Assembly: GCA_016550485.1 (NCBI GenBank)
Contig: JABXGV010000152.1
Coordinates: forward strand, 1 to 7,774
DNA: 7,774 nucleotides
Direction: 5' to 3'
From: an archaeon
GTDB taxonomy: Archaea > Asgardarchaeota > Hermodarchaeia > Hermodarchaeales > Hermodarchaeaceae
Shown: positions 1 to 6,179 of the stretch, piece after piece
How positions within the stretch are numbered: position 1 is the stretch's first letter
How the letters are laid out: each line of letters opens with the position of its first letter
Program-made: the position numbers and the translations under genes
Notes under the pieces: generated by a model
Told to the model about the DNA's origin: nothing
The model's input: the letters and a program-made list of their open reading frames with translations, nothing else
The model's database searches: none

Positions 1-1309
1 GCTCAACGGCTCGTTTGTCACCAATCTCACCAAGAGCGTTCACTATTCTTATTTTTGTGTCCGTCGTTTCCGCATGTTGCAGCCCCTCAATTAGGGGTTC
101 CACCGATGGTTTCCCGATCAGCATAAGGGCTCTGATCGCATCAGCAACCGCTGTACCTTTACCTATTTGGATGACTTGAACAAGAGATTCAGTGGCCATT
201 TCACCAATCTTTACCAAAGCGTTAACAAACGCTCGACGATGGTACTCGTTCTTGCTTTTTTGCATCCCTTGGATAAGTGCCTTAACTACACGGATGTCTC
301 TAATGTACCCTAATGCACCTGCGACAAGGCTTACATAATTGGACCTCCAATCATACGAACCTTGTGTCGGTTCATGGCTTAGGGCATCAATGAGGGCTTC
401 CATGGCTCTTGTATCGCCTATATGTCCTAACGCAAAAATCGCAGAAGTTTGTACACTCGGGTCATCTTGTTGTAAAGCGTCGATCAACGGCTCTACCCCA
501 CGCGCATCTCCAATTTGGCCTAACGCACGTGCGGCAAGCTCCCGTTTGTCCACACTCGGGGTCTCACGAAGAACTCTTATCAGGAGTTCAGTGGCCCGCG
601 TGTCTCCGATAAACCCAAAGACTTCAGCCAAAATCCCTTTAGGCGCCCGCCCCTCCGGGTCCTTGAATTCTTCGAGCAGTAACTCTACATCCTCCCGATC
701 TGCGGCACCTAAGATATAGCCTGCAGAGATAACATCTGCTCCATCCCTAACTGCTTTGAAGGTGGCTCTGACGGCGGGTGACCCCAGCGCTCTGAAGGCT
801 TTCACTGCCTCATGGCGCTCCTCCTCAAACCCACATCTGGTGACTTCGTCATCATAACCACGTCTGGTGACTTCGTTATCTGAAGCATCCCATGTGAGAT
901 ACTTGAGAAGTTCATCTACTGCTGCATCAACGCCGCCTTCTATCATTCCCAGTGCTTCGACGACACATTCTAGAACATCCTCTGAACCATCATAATACTT
1001 CAAATAATCAATAAGCGGTGCCATCGCCTCCCTTGTACCCAACTCCCCAAGCGCTTTCGCAGCCGCTCTCCGAAAGGCGGCACCCGCTATATGAAATGAA
1101 TCCTCATAAACAACGAGTACTTCCCTCAAACCATCGATATCCCGTGCCGCTTTCAGCTCACCAATATATGAAGGCTCCTCGGAGTTCACACCATTCACCA
1201 CACTACCCCCGCAGAACGCCATTAAAAGAATTCTGCCCCCCCGTACAACTAACAAAAATCCAGCAAAGAAAACAAAGACAACAACCCCCATTCTCACAAT
1301 CCACTGCAT
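1..1309 (-). CDS. HEAT-repeat (PBS-lyase-like) protein with hydrophobic N-terminus, C-terminus cut by window edge
   Basis: An open frame of 436 codons runs leftward and continues past base 1. After a hydrophobic stretch (residues 8-22, with a second at 27-38) the protein consists of about ten helical repeats of roughly 30 residues. They carry the HEAT signature, for example ARALGQIGDARGVEPLIDAL (260-279), FALGHIGDTRAMEALIDAL (292-310) and VNALGEIGDKRAVE (423-436). HEAT/PBS-lyase repeats form solenoids that bind proteins. No catalytic domain is visible and I do not assign a partner. The hydrophobic start suggests a signal peptide or membrane anchor, so the solenoid may lie outside the cell. 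The start used is the first ATG after an upstream in-frame stop (1337-1339) and has no clear ribosome site. Internal ATGs at 1291 and 1222 are alternatives, and the last would remove the first hydrophobic stretch. Family assignment is firm; start and localisation are uncertain. Confidence 0.85.
   Translation of the reverse strand, partial: MQWIVRMGVVVFVFFAGFLLVVRGGRILLMAFCGGSVVNGVNSEEPSYIGELKAARDIDGLREVLVVYEDSFHIAGAAFRRAAAKALGELGTREAMAPLIDYLKYYDGSEDVLECVVEALGMIEGGVDAAVDELLKYLTWDASDNEVTRRGYDDEVTRCGFEEERHEAVKAFRALGSPAVRATFKAVRDGADVISAGYILGAADREDVELLLEEFKDPEGRAPKGILAEVFGFIGDTRATELLIRVLRETPSVDKRELAARALGQIGDARGVEPLIDALQQDDPSVQTSAIFALGHIGDTRAMEALIDALSHEPTQGSYDWRSNYVSLVAGALGYIRDIRVVKALIQGMQKSKNEYHRRAFVNALVKIGEMATESLVQVIQIGKGTAVADAIRALMLIGKPSVEPLIEGLQHAETTDTKIRIVNALGEIGDKRAVE
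826..879 (-). repeat. In-frame 27-bp tandem duplication inside the HEAT-repeat gene
   Basis: Two adjacent 27-base units (826-852 and 853-879) match at 23 of 27 positions, with the core tctggtgacttcgt identical. Because 27 is a multiple of three, the protein gains a nine-residue tandem repeat: NEVTRRGYD followed by DEVTRCGFE (about residues 145-162). It lies in a charged linker between HEAT units, not in a helix pair. It looks like a recent slippage or duplication event. Confidence 0.75.
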
Positions 1310-1461
1310 AGCAAACGAGTGAAGACACTCTACCCGCTATCTAGCGGCGCCAACGCTTCATCGCAAACCGCTGCGCTCGGCTACGCGGCCGTAAACTGCT
1401 CCCAACTCACCTCTTCTCTCCGACCACGATGGTCCGTCAAGATAACTCGATCCGTACGACT
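1292..1461. repeat. Diverged direct repeat, copy A (duplicated convergent gene junction)
   Basis: This stretch repeats the junction at about 2287-2473 in the same orientation. The left edge shares cacaatccactgc (1295-1307 and 2291-2303) followed by N-tag. The right part shares 57 of 72 bases between 1390-1461 and 2400-2471. The block starting ctagcg (1341 and 2352) aligns between them with small indels. Spacing between the shared blocks differs by about 15 bases, so the copies have gained or lost sequence since they split. The extreme left end of this copy contains the start codon of the HEAT-repeat gene on the other strand. Confidence 0.8.
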
Positions 1462-1470
1462 GAAGCAGGT
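1341..1470 (-). pseudogene. Decayed 3' fragment of a [NiFe]-hydrogenase large-subunit gene
   Basis: Read on the minus strand, 1470 down to 1384 gives CTCFSRTDRVILTDHRGR then REEVSWEQFTAA, followed by a TAG stop at 1383-1381. This aligns with the C-terminal DPCMSCTDR motif and tail of the intact hydrogenase encoded at 2352-3542, with 20 of 26 residues identical from the serine onward. In the nickel-site motif the first cysteine position is kept, but the second is arginine and the preceding Asp-Pro is lost. Past the early stop, the DNA still aligns through small indels down to the ctag that ends the intact gene. Upstream of about 1470 the similarity fades into the promoter region of the next gene. 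Eleven of 15 base differences in the best 72 bases are at third codon positions, which points to a former functional paralogue and not a fresh duplication. Confidence 0.8.
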
Positions 1471-1478
1471 GCAAAACG

Positions 1479-1488
1479 ATTTATACAA
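1479..1488 (+). promoter_or_regulatory. Candidate archaeal TATA box for the surface-protein gene
   Basis: The sequence atttataca is preceded by A-rich bases (gcaaaac) that could serve as a TFB-recognition element. An archaeal start site about 25 bases downstream would fall near 1508-1510, just ahead of the ribosome site at 1513-1518 and giving a short leader. It begins right after recognisable hydrogenase-remnant sequence ends. This is an inference from position and composition. Confidence 0.4.
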
Positions 1489-1512
1489 AAGGAAGGTAGG
1501 GAGAAATACTTT

Positions 1513-1518
1513 GAGGGA
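1513..1518 (+). promoter_or_regulatory. Shine-Dalgarno site that selects a TTG start
   Basis: GAGGGA lies six bases ahead of TTG at 1525. It favours that start over the upstream in-frame ATG at 1429, which falls inside the hydrogenase remnant and would put a charged 32-residue extension in front of the signal peptide. Confidence 0.6.
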
Positions 1519-1524
1519 ATTCTC

Positions 1525-2307
1525 TTGAAAAGCAAGCAAGTAATTGTGATGAGTTGCCTGATTCTCTTATTCTTCACCTCTACAAACCTACCAACACAAC
1601 GAGCAGCCGCAAACACTTTCCCAATTGGCCTATTCCTCAAATATGAAAGAGAAGGGGCGTACTATCAATTCACTGTCCTCCGCTGGGCGCCAGAAATCAA
1701 CAAATCTATTCTTGAGGTTAGCCTAAGCATAGCCTCAAAAGGACAAGATGGACAGTTATCACCCACCTTCACCATCACAATCTACATCGAGATCACCACC
1801 TGGAGAACCGTTGATGAAAACGGCACCTATACAAGCAGCGAATATTACAAATTCCCCTTATGGGTCGATACATCTGACTGGGAACACGATGGCTACGTGA
1901 CTCTCTACCATACCCCCGCATGGGTTCCTCATGCCCTTATATGCAAACTATCTGCAGACGTACTAGAAAACACTCCCGCCGGCTCATACTACTGTTGGCA
2001 AGCCATTGAAACAGGATACCCCATGAAGTTATACTTTGAACGACAACTAGGCGTATTCCTCAAACATGAGGACCCAGTTACAACACTATACGGAATAATT
2101 ACAGGCTACATCACACGTGAAGAACTCGTACAAAGCAACCTACACATCTTCGGAGTACTCCCAGTCGAAATAATCTACCTCAGCATCATCGGCATCACCA
2201 TCATAGCACTCCTCACCATCTGCATCATCATCAGAAGAAAACACCGAAAACCAAAGAACCTCCAAGAGGACGACCAAAGTCTCCCATCTCCACAATCCAC
2301 TGCCTAG
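1525..2307 (+). CDS. Secreted single-pass membrane protein of unknown function (signal peptide, ectodomain, C-terminal TM anchor)
   Basis: From TTG at 1525 the product is 260 residues. Residues 1-29 form a classic signal peptide: a basic start (KSK), a hydrophobic core (VIVMSCLILLFF) and a QRAAA/N cleavage site. Residues 30-215 are rich in Tyr, Trp, Thr and alternating hydrophobics, suggesting a beta-sandwich ectodomain. It has two cysteines (in ALICKL and YYCWQ) that could pair, and sequons NKS and NGT. Residues 216-236 (IIYLSIIGITIIALLTICIII) are a membrane span, followed by a basic RRKHRKPK stop-transfer and a short acidic tail ending SPQSTA. This predicts a type I topology with the ectodomain outside. 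I do not recognise the family. The gene converges on the hydrogenase gene with a 44-base gap. A longer form from ATG 1429 (292 residues) is open but less likely. Confidence 0.75.
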   Translation: MKSKQVIVMSCLILLFFTSTNLPTQRAAANTFPIGLFLKYEREGAYYQFTVLRWAPEINKSILEVSLSIASKGQDGQLSPTFTITIYIEITTWRTVDENGTYTSSEYYKFPLWVDTSDWEHDGYVTLYHTPAWVPHALICKLSADVLENTPAGSYYCWQAIETGYPMKLYFERQLGVFLKHEDPVTTLYGIITGYITREELVQSNLHIFGVLPVEIIYLSIIGITIIALLTICIIIRRKHRKPKNLQEDDQSLPSPQSTA

Positions 2308-2473
2308 TGAAAGATTGGGAAACAATCCCACAAATTACCGAAACAGCTCAGCTAGCGACGCCACGCCTTCTCAGCTAAACGGGTTTCACGCGCCTGCGCC
2401 GTGAACTTCTCCCAGCTAATCGCCTCGCTACGACCACGATGATCAGTCAAGATAACCCGGTCAGTACAACTCA
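2287..2473. repeat. Diverged direct repeat, copy B (intact convergent gene junction)
   Basis: This is the counterpart of the copy at 1292-1461. It contains the last codons of the surface-protein gene, the 44-base gap, and the last 40 or so codons of the hydrogenase gene. In this copy both reading frames are intact, so it is the likely parent arrangement or the better preserved copy. Confidence 0.8.
2313..2330. terminator. Weak hairpin between convergent genes
   Basis: In the 44-base gap, gattgggaaacaatccca can form either GATTG/CAATC or TGGGA/TCCCA, each a five-pair stem with a five-base loop. On the minus strand it is followed by TTT, so it could help end hydrogenase transcription. Stems this short occur by chance, and no long T-tract is present. 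Confidence 0.2.
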
Positions 2474-3542
2474 TACACGGATCAATCGAAGCGAGCGATA
2501 TAGGGACATCGGCTATGTGTCCGCCGATGAGGATGGTTGGTACGCTTAGGAAGTTGCCGAGGGTGGGGGCTCGGGCTTTGTGGCGGTAGGGGTGGTCGGT
2601 GCCGTCGCTGACGATGAAGTGGACGACTTCGCCGCGGGGGGCTTCGAAGCGGCTGATGGCTTGGCCTTCGGGGACGCGGCGGGGGGCGCGGACTTTGATG
2701 TCGCCGCGTGGCATTTTGGTGAGCCAGTGGCGGATGGATTGGCAGCTGTCGATGGTTTCTTGGATGCGGACGATGACGCGGCCGGCGACGTCGCAGAGGT
2801 CGCTGGTCTGGACTTTCCAGGGGGCGCCGATGTAGGGGGTTCGGGGTTCGGTTTCGCGGACGTCCCAGGGGATGCCGCTGGCGCGGATGGTGGGTCCGGT
2901 GGCGCTGAGTTTTTTGGCGATGTGGGGTTTGAGGATGCCGACGCCGAGGCAGCGGTCGAGGACGGTTTGTTCTTTGAGGATGAGTTTGAGGTAGTGTTCC
3001 ATGCGGTCTTGGATGGCTTGCATGCGTTTGGCGATGCTGGCGTGCCAGTCTTTGGGGATGTCGTGGCGGACGCCGCCGATGACGTTGTTGGCGTAGTTGA
3101 CGCGGTTGCCGGTGACTTCTTCGATGACGTCCATGCATTGTTCGCGGTCGCGCCAGGAGTAGTGGAAGAGGGTGTCCCAGCCGATTTCGTGGCCGGCGAC
3201 GCCGAGCCAGAGGATGTGGCTGTGGATGCGGTTGAGTTCGTTGACGATGGCGCGGATGTGGAGGCCGCGTTTGGGGACGTCGAGGTCGAGGAGTTCTTCG
3301 ACGACTTGGACGTAGCAGGTGGTGTGGGCTTGGCTGCAGATGCCGCAGATGCGTTCGGCGAGGTAGACGTTTTGGATGTAGCTGCGGCCTTCGAAGGCTT
3401 TTTCGATGCCGCGGTGGACGTAGCCGATGCGGATGGCGACGTCGGTGACGATTTCACCGTCGAGTGTGAGTGTGAAGTTTTCCGGTTCCTTGAGGGCCGG
3501 GTGTTGGGGGCCGAGGGGGATGGTTAAGGTTTTTTCCGTCAT
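2352..3542 (-). CDS. Group 4-type (Ech-like) [NiFe]-hydrogenase large subunit
   Basis: The product is 396 residues from ATG at 3542 and carries the nickel-iron site of energy-converting hydrogenases related to complex I subunit NuoD. It opens with the IPLGPQHPALKEP segment (residues 8-20) seen across this superfamily. The N-terminal motif is ERICGICSQAHT (C66, C69, H73) and the C-terminal one DPCMSCTDR (C356, C359). All four metal-binding cysteines are present, so this is a hydrogenase-type protein and not a cysteine-less NuoD. The motif ends in Arg, as in group 4 enzymes. A 37-residue tail follows C359; related CooH-type subunits have a tail that a maturation protease removes. Such enzymes couple proton reduction or H2 oxidation to ion transport with membrane partners, none of which is in this window. 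An ATG at 3557 would add five residues (MWEPA). Neither start has a ribosome site, and the family N-terminus favours 3542. Codon style changes sharply near 2512. Confidence 0.9.
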   Translation of the reverse strand: MTEKTLTIPLGPQHPALKEPENFTLTLDGEIVTDVAIRIGYVHRGIEKAFEGRSYIQNVYLAERICGICSQAHTTCYVQVVEELLDLDVPKRGLHIRAIVNELNRIHSHILWLGVAGHEIGWDTLFHYSWRDREQCMDVIEEVTGNRVNYANNVIGGVRHDIPKDWHASIAKRMQAIQDRMEHYLKLILKEQTVLDRCLGVGILKPHIAKKLSATGPTIRASGIPWDVRETEPRTPYIGAPWKVQTSDLCDVAGRVIVRIQETIDSCQSIRHWLTKMPRGDIKVRAPRRVPEGQAISRFEAPRGEVVHFIVSDGTDHPYRHKARAPTLGNFLSVPTILIGGHIADVPISLASIDPCMSCTDRVILTDHRGRSEAISWEKFTAQARETRLAEKAWRR

Positions 3543-3555
3543 GGCGGGTTCCCAC

Positions 3556-3572
3556 ATAGAATTCTATAGAAT
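3556..3572 (-). promoter_or_regulatory. Overlapping 12-bp palindromes and possible TATA box at the hydrogenase start
   Basis: ATAGAATTCTAT (3556-3567) and ATTCTATAGAAT (3561-3572) are both perfect palindromes sharing a half-site. On the minus strand the CTATAG core is centred about 24 bases ahead of ATG 3542, the distance expected for a TATA box of a leaderless transcript. The same palindromes could be an operator. A second box, CCTTTAAGG on the minus strand (3601-3593), would instead place the start near 3570 and suit ATG 3557. Which is used cannot be decided from sequence. Confidence 0.35.
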
Positions 3573-3708
3573 GACTCTTCTCTACCGTCTGCCCTTAAAG
3601 GATTTTGCGTTTATCGAACTTCTCGGGGCAACTGGTTATTTGAAATATTTTTTGTTTCTTTCTTTTGATTAGTGGTTCAGGCTGGGATGTGGCGAATGAT
3701 TAAATTGT

Positions 3709-3713
3709 AGGAG
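3709..3713 (+). promoter_or_regulatory. Shine-Dalgarno site supporting the GTG start of the Lon-like gene
   Basis: AGGAG sits eight bases ahead of GTG at 3722. A second in-frame GTG at 3746 has no comparable site, so the longer form is preferred. The rest of the 160-base divergent gap holds an AT-rich stretch (about 3637-3668, with aaatattt at 3643-3650) that could be the promoter of this gene, but no specific box stands out. Confidence 0.55.
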
Positions 3714-3721
3714 CTCGTTAG

Positions 3722-6115
3722 GTGTGGTACACTGGGGTTATTATTGTGAAGGAACTCACGCCGAAACAGCTTCGGGTAGTCTGCATAGCTAAAGATCTTG
3801 AGTGCAAGACCAGCGCTGATTTCACCCCGCTCAAGGATATTGTGGGACAGAAGCGGGCCTTGAAGGCCCTTGCCTTTGGGCTGGAAATTGATGACCACGG
3901 GTTCAACATCTATGTGAGTGGGGCGCATGGGACGGGTCGTACCACGGCGGTTACGCAGTATCTTAACGAGATTGCTGCGAAGGATCCGGTCCCCTCCGAT
4001 GTGGTGTATGTCTCGAACTTCGGTGATCAGTATCAACCCATGGCGTTGTTGTTGTCCGCGGGGAAGGGGAACGATCTCGTTGTGGATCTTGACCACTTCA
4101 TCGAGGCGGCGCGGAATGCGATAGCGAAGATGTTGGATGGTGAAGAATATGCCGGTGCCCGTGAGGAGCGGCGTAGCCAATATGAGCGGCAGCGGAATGC
4201 CATCCTTACGGAGATGCAGGCGAAGGCCCAAAAGGCGGGTTTCGCGCTTCGGGGTACGCAGACGGGACTGGTAATTGTTCCGATGATGGATGGTGAGGAG
4301 GTGAAGCGCTCACAAGTGGCGAAGATGCCAGCAGATGAAAGGGAGCGTATTGAGAATCGACGTGAAGCGCTTGAAACGGAGCTCCGTAAGCTCTTTAGAA
4401 AACTCCAGAGTCTAGAGCGTGAACTTGTTCAGGAGCTGAGGAAGATGGAGGAAGAGGCGGTCCGCTTTACGCTGAATCCGTTGATAGACGATTTCTTGGA
4501 TGAATATACAAATTACCCTGAGGTCAGCGAGTTCATCCATGCCATTGCGAAGGATATCACCGAGAATCTTGCTATCTTCATGGGGCAGCCGGGAGGCAAT
4601 GTGCCGGTACCTCCTCCTCAACAGCCGTCAAGGAGTATTTCTCCAGAGGAGTTTTCAAAGCGCTACCGGGCAAATCTCATCGTTGACAACTCTGAGCAGA
4701 AGGGTGCGCCAGTTTTGATTGTCACGAACCCTACGTATTCGAACCTCTTTGGTCGCATCGAAAAAGAGCCCCGCTTTGGTACACTCTTCACGGATTTTTC
4801 GATGATTCGTCCAGGCGCGCTCCACCAGGCGAATGGTGGCTATATTGTGATTCCTGTTCGGGATCTTCTCCTCTCGCCGTTATCCTATCCTGCCCTAAAG
4901 CGGGCGTTGCAAAACAACCATATTGTCATTGAAGAGCCCGCTGAGCAGGCAGGCTTTCTCTCGATGAAGACGTTACGCCCCGCGCCAATCCCGTTGAAGA
5001 TTAAGGTTGTCTTGATTGGGGACCCGTTTCTCTACCAGCAACTCTACATACTAGACCCGGACTTCCGCGAGCTCTTCAAGGTGAAAGCTGATTTCGACAC
5101 AACCATGGATCGCAGTGAGAAGAACATCCGGCGCTATGGGTCCTTTGTGTGTTCCCTTGTTCAAAAAGAAAAGCTCCGTGCCCTCACAGCCGAAGCGATT
5201 GCAGAGGTTGTCGATTATAGTTCTCGGCTTGCTGAAAACCAGACCAAATTGTCTGTTCAGTTTAGTGTCATCGCTGACGTTATACGGGAAGCCAATTATT
5301 ATGCGAAAGAGGACCGTAAACGGCTCATTGATCGAAAACATATTATCCAAGCGTTAGAGGCGCGACTCTACCGTTCCAATTTATTGGAAGAGAAGATACG
5401 TGAGTTCATCGAAAGAGAGGTAATTCTCATCACGGTGAAGGGTGAGGAGGTTGGGCAGATTAACGGGCTCTCCGTCCTCTCCCTTGGCGATTTTGCCTTC
5501 GGGCGTCCTTCACGGGTTACGGCTAGTGTGGCACCTGGACGTGGTCGCGTTATCGATATTGAGCGCGAATCTGGGTTGGGTGGGAACATCCACCATAAGG
5601 GGGTTCACATTCTCAGTGGATATCTTTCTGAGAAATTTGGTCGCGAAAAGCCTCTGAGCCTTTCAGCCCGTTTAGTCTTTGAGCAGAGTTACTCAGGTGT
5701 TGAAGGAGATAGCGCCAGTAGTACTGAACTCTACGCGCTGCTCTCCGCATTGTCTGGTGTGCCAATCCAGCAGCGCTTTGCCGTGACAGGGTCAGTCAAT
5801 CAACACGGCGAGGTTCAAGCCATAGGTGGTGTCAACGAGAAAATCGAGGGCTATTTCGCAGTGTGCAAAGTATTGGGTCTAACCGGGGACCAGGGGGTGC
5901 TAATTCCCAAAGCAAACATTCAGAACCTGATGCTGAAGGAGGAGGTTGTAAAGGCGGTGGAAGCCGGTAAATTCCACCTATACGCGGTTGAAACCATAGA
6001 CGAGGGAATTGAACTCCTAACTGGGAAACCTGCTAGTGAAATCAACAAATTAGCCGATAAGCGACTCAAAGAAATGGCTGATGTCATGCGAGACTATGGC
6101 ACACCGCTAAAATAA
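3722..6115 (+). CDS. Lon-like serine protease with AAA_32-type ATPase-like domain
   Basis: The product is 797 residues. An AAA-type module begins near residue 35 (PLKDIVGQKRALKALAFGLE), with a P-loop at 67-75 reading GAHGTGRTT, so Arg73 replaces the usual Lys. A long charged coiled-coil insert spans about 140-250. The module resumes with FGTLFTDFSMIRPGALH and GGYIVIPVRD (372-381), where Pro378 stands near the expected Walker B acid. The C-terminal Lon protease domain (about 570-780) has the Ser-Lys dyad: S664 in EGDSASSTE and K707 in GGVNEKIEGYF. Their 43-residue spacing equals that of E. coli Lon (S679, K722). The layout fits the AAA_32 Lon family, which includes LonC-type proteases described as ATP-independent, better than classic LonA (no LON substrate-binding N-domain) or archaeal LonB (no membrane segments seen). 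It probably degrades misfolded or regulatory proteins in the cytosol. Protease activity is well supported; ATP use is doubtful. Confidence 0.9.
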   Translation: MWYTGVIIVKELTPKQLRVVCIAKDLECKTSADFTPLKDIVGQKRALKALAFGLEIDDHGFNIYVSGAHGTGRTTAVTQYLNEIAAKDPVPSDVVYVSNFGDQYQPMALLLSAGKGNDLVVDLDHFIEAARNAIAKMLDGEEYAGAREERRSQYERQRNAILTEMQAKAQKAGFALRGTQTGLVIVPMMDGEEVKRSQVAKMPADERERIENRREALETELRKLFRKLQSLERELVQELRKMEEEAVRFTLNPLIDDFLDEYTNYPEVSEFIHAIAKDITENLAIFMGQPGGNVPVPPPQQPSRSISPEEFSKRYRANLIVDNSEQKGAPVLIVTNPTYSNLFGRIEKEPRFGTLFTDFSMIRPGALHQANGGYIVIPVRDLLLSPLSYPALKRALQNNHIVIEEPAEQAGFLSMKTLRPAPIPLKIKVVLIGDPFLYQQLYILDPDFRELFKVKADFDTTMDRSEKNIRRYGSFVCSLVQKEKLRALTAEAIAEVVDYSSRLAENQTKLSVQFSVIADVIREANYYAKEDRKRLIDRKHIIQALEARLYRSNLLEEKIREFIEREVILITVKGEEVGQINGLSVLSLGDFAFGRPSRVTASVAPGRGRVIDIERESGLGGNIHHKGVHILSGYLSEKFGREKPLSLSARLVFEQSYSGVEGDSASSTELYALLSALSGVPIQQRFAVTGSVNQHGEVQAIGGVNEKIEGYFAVCKVLGLTGDQGVLIPKANIQNLMLKEEVVKAVEAGKFHLYAVETIDEGIELLTGKPASEINKLADKRLKEMADVMRDYGTPLK

Positions 6116-6142
6116 CAGCTCCAATGGCTACTGCCACAATGA

Positions 6143-6150
6143 CTTTAAGG
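6143..6150 (+). promoter_or_regulatory. Possible TATA box ahead of the P-type ATPase gene
   Basis: CTTTAAGG is centred about 33 bases before ATG 6180, so transcription could begin near 6173 with a very short leader. The same core appears on the minus strand ahead of the hydrogenase gene (3601-3593). The only ribosome-site-like run is a weak GGGA (6170-6173). Read-through from the Lon-like gene is equally possible. Confidence 0.25.
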
Positions 6151-6179
6151 AAAAAGAACACCCCTTAACGGGAAATGGG

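Noticed and set aside
339..719. Plus-strand open frame of 126 codons inside the HEAT region
   Set aside because: It is antisense to a well-formed HEAT-repeat reading frame and is Ser/Arg-rich without any motif.
1018..1311. Plus-strand open frame of 97 codons ending SQSTA, like the end of the surface protein
   Set aside because: Only the last few codons resemble the surface protein, because they lie in the duplicated segment. The rest is antisense to the HEAT gene and lacks the membrane span expected of a true copy. At most the final codons are a remnant.
1429..1524. N-terminal extension of the surface protein from ATG 1429
   Set aside because: These 32 codons overlap the hydrogenase remnant, are charged, and precede an obvious signal peptide. 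A ribosome site points to TTG 1525 instead.
2308..2351. Strong intrinsic terminator between the convergent genes
   Set aside because: Only five-pair stems form and there is no proper T-tract, so it is recorded only as a weak hairpin.
2482..3457. Two further minus-strand frames (His/Arg/Pro-rich and Ser/Ala/Pro-rich) overlapping the hydrogenase gene
   Set aside because: They are offset readings of the same codon-biased gene. Their composition is repetitive and carries no recognisable motif.
2580..3527. Long plus-strand open frame (315 codons) antisense to the hydrogenase gene
   Set aside because: Its product is a low-complexity mix of Ala, Asp, Val, Gly and Phe with no domain. It is the predictable shadow of the C-ending codons on the minus strand, which read as GNN on the plus strand. 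The real gene has clear catalytic motifs.
3677..4231. Minus-strand open frame of 184 codons opposite the start of the Lon-like gene
   Set aside because: It is antisense to conserved Lon-like sequence, including the P-loop, and has no recognisable domain or ribosome site.
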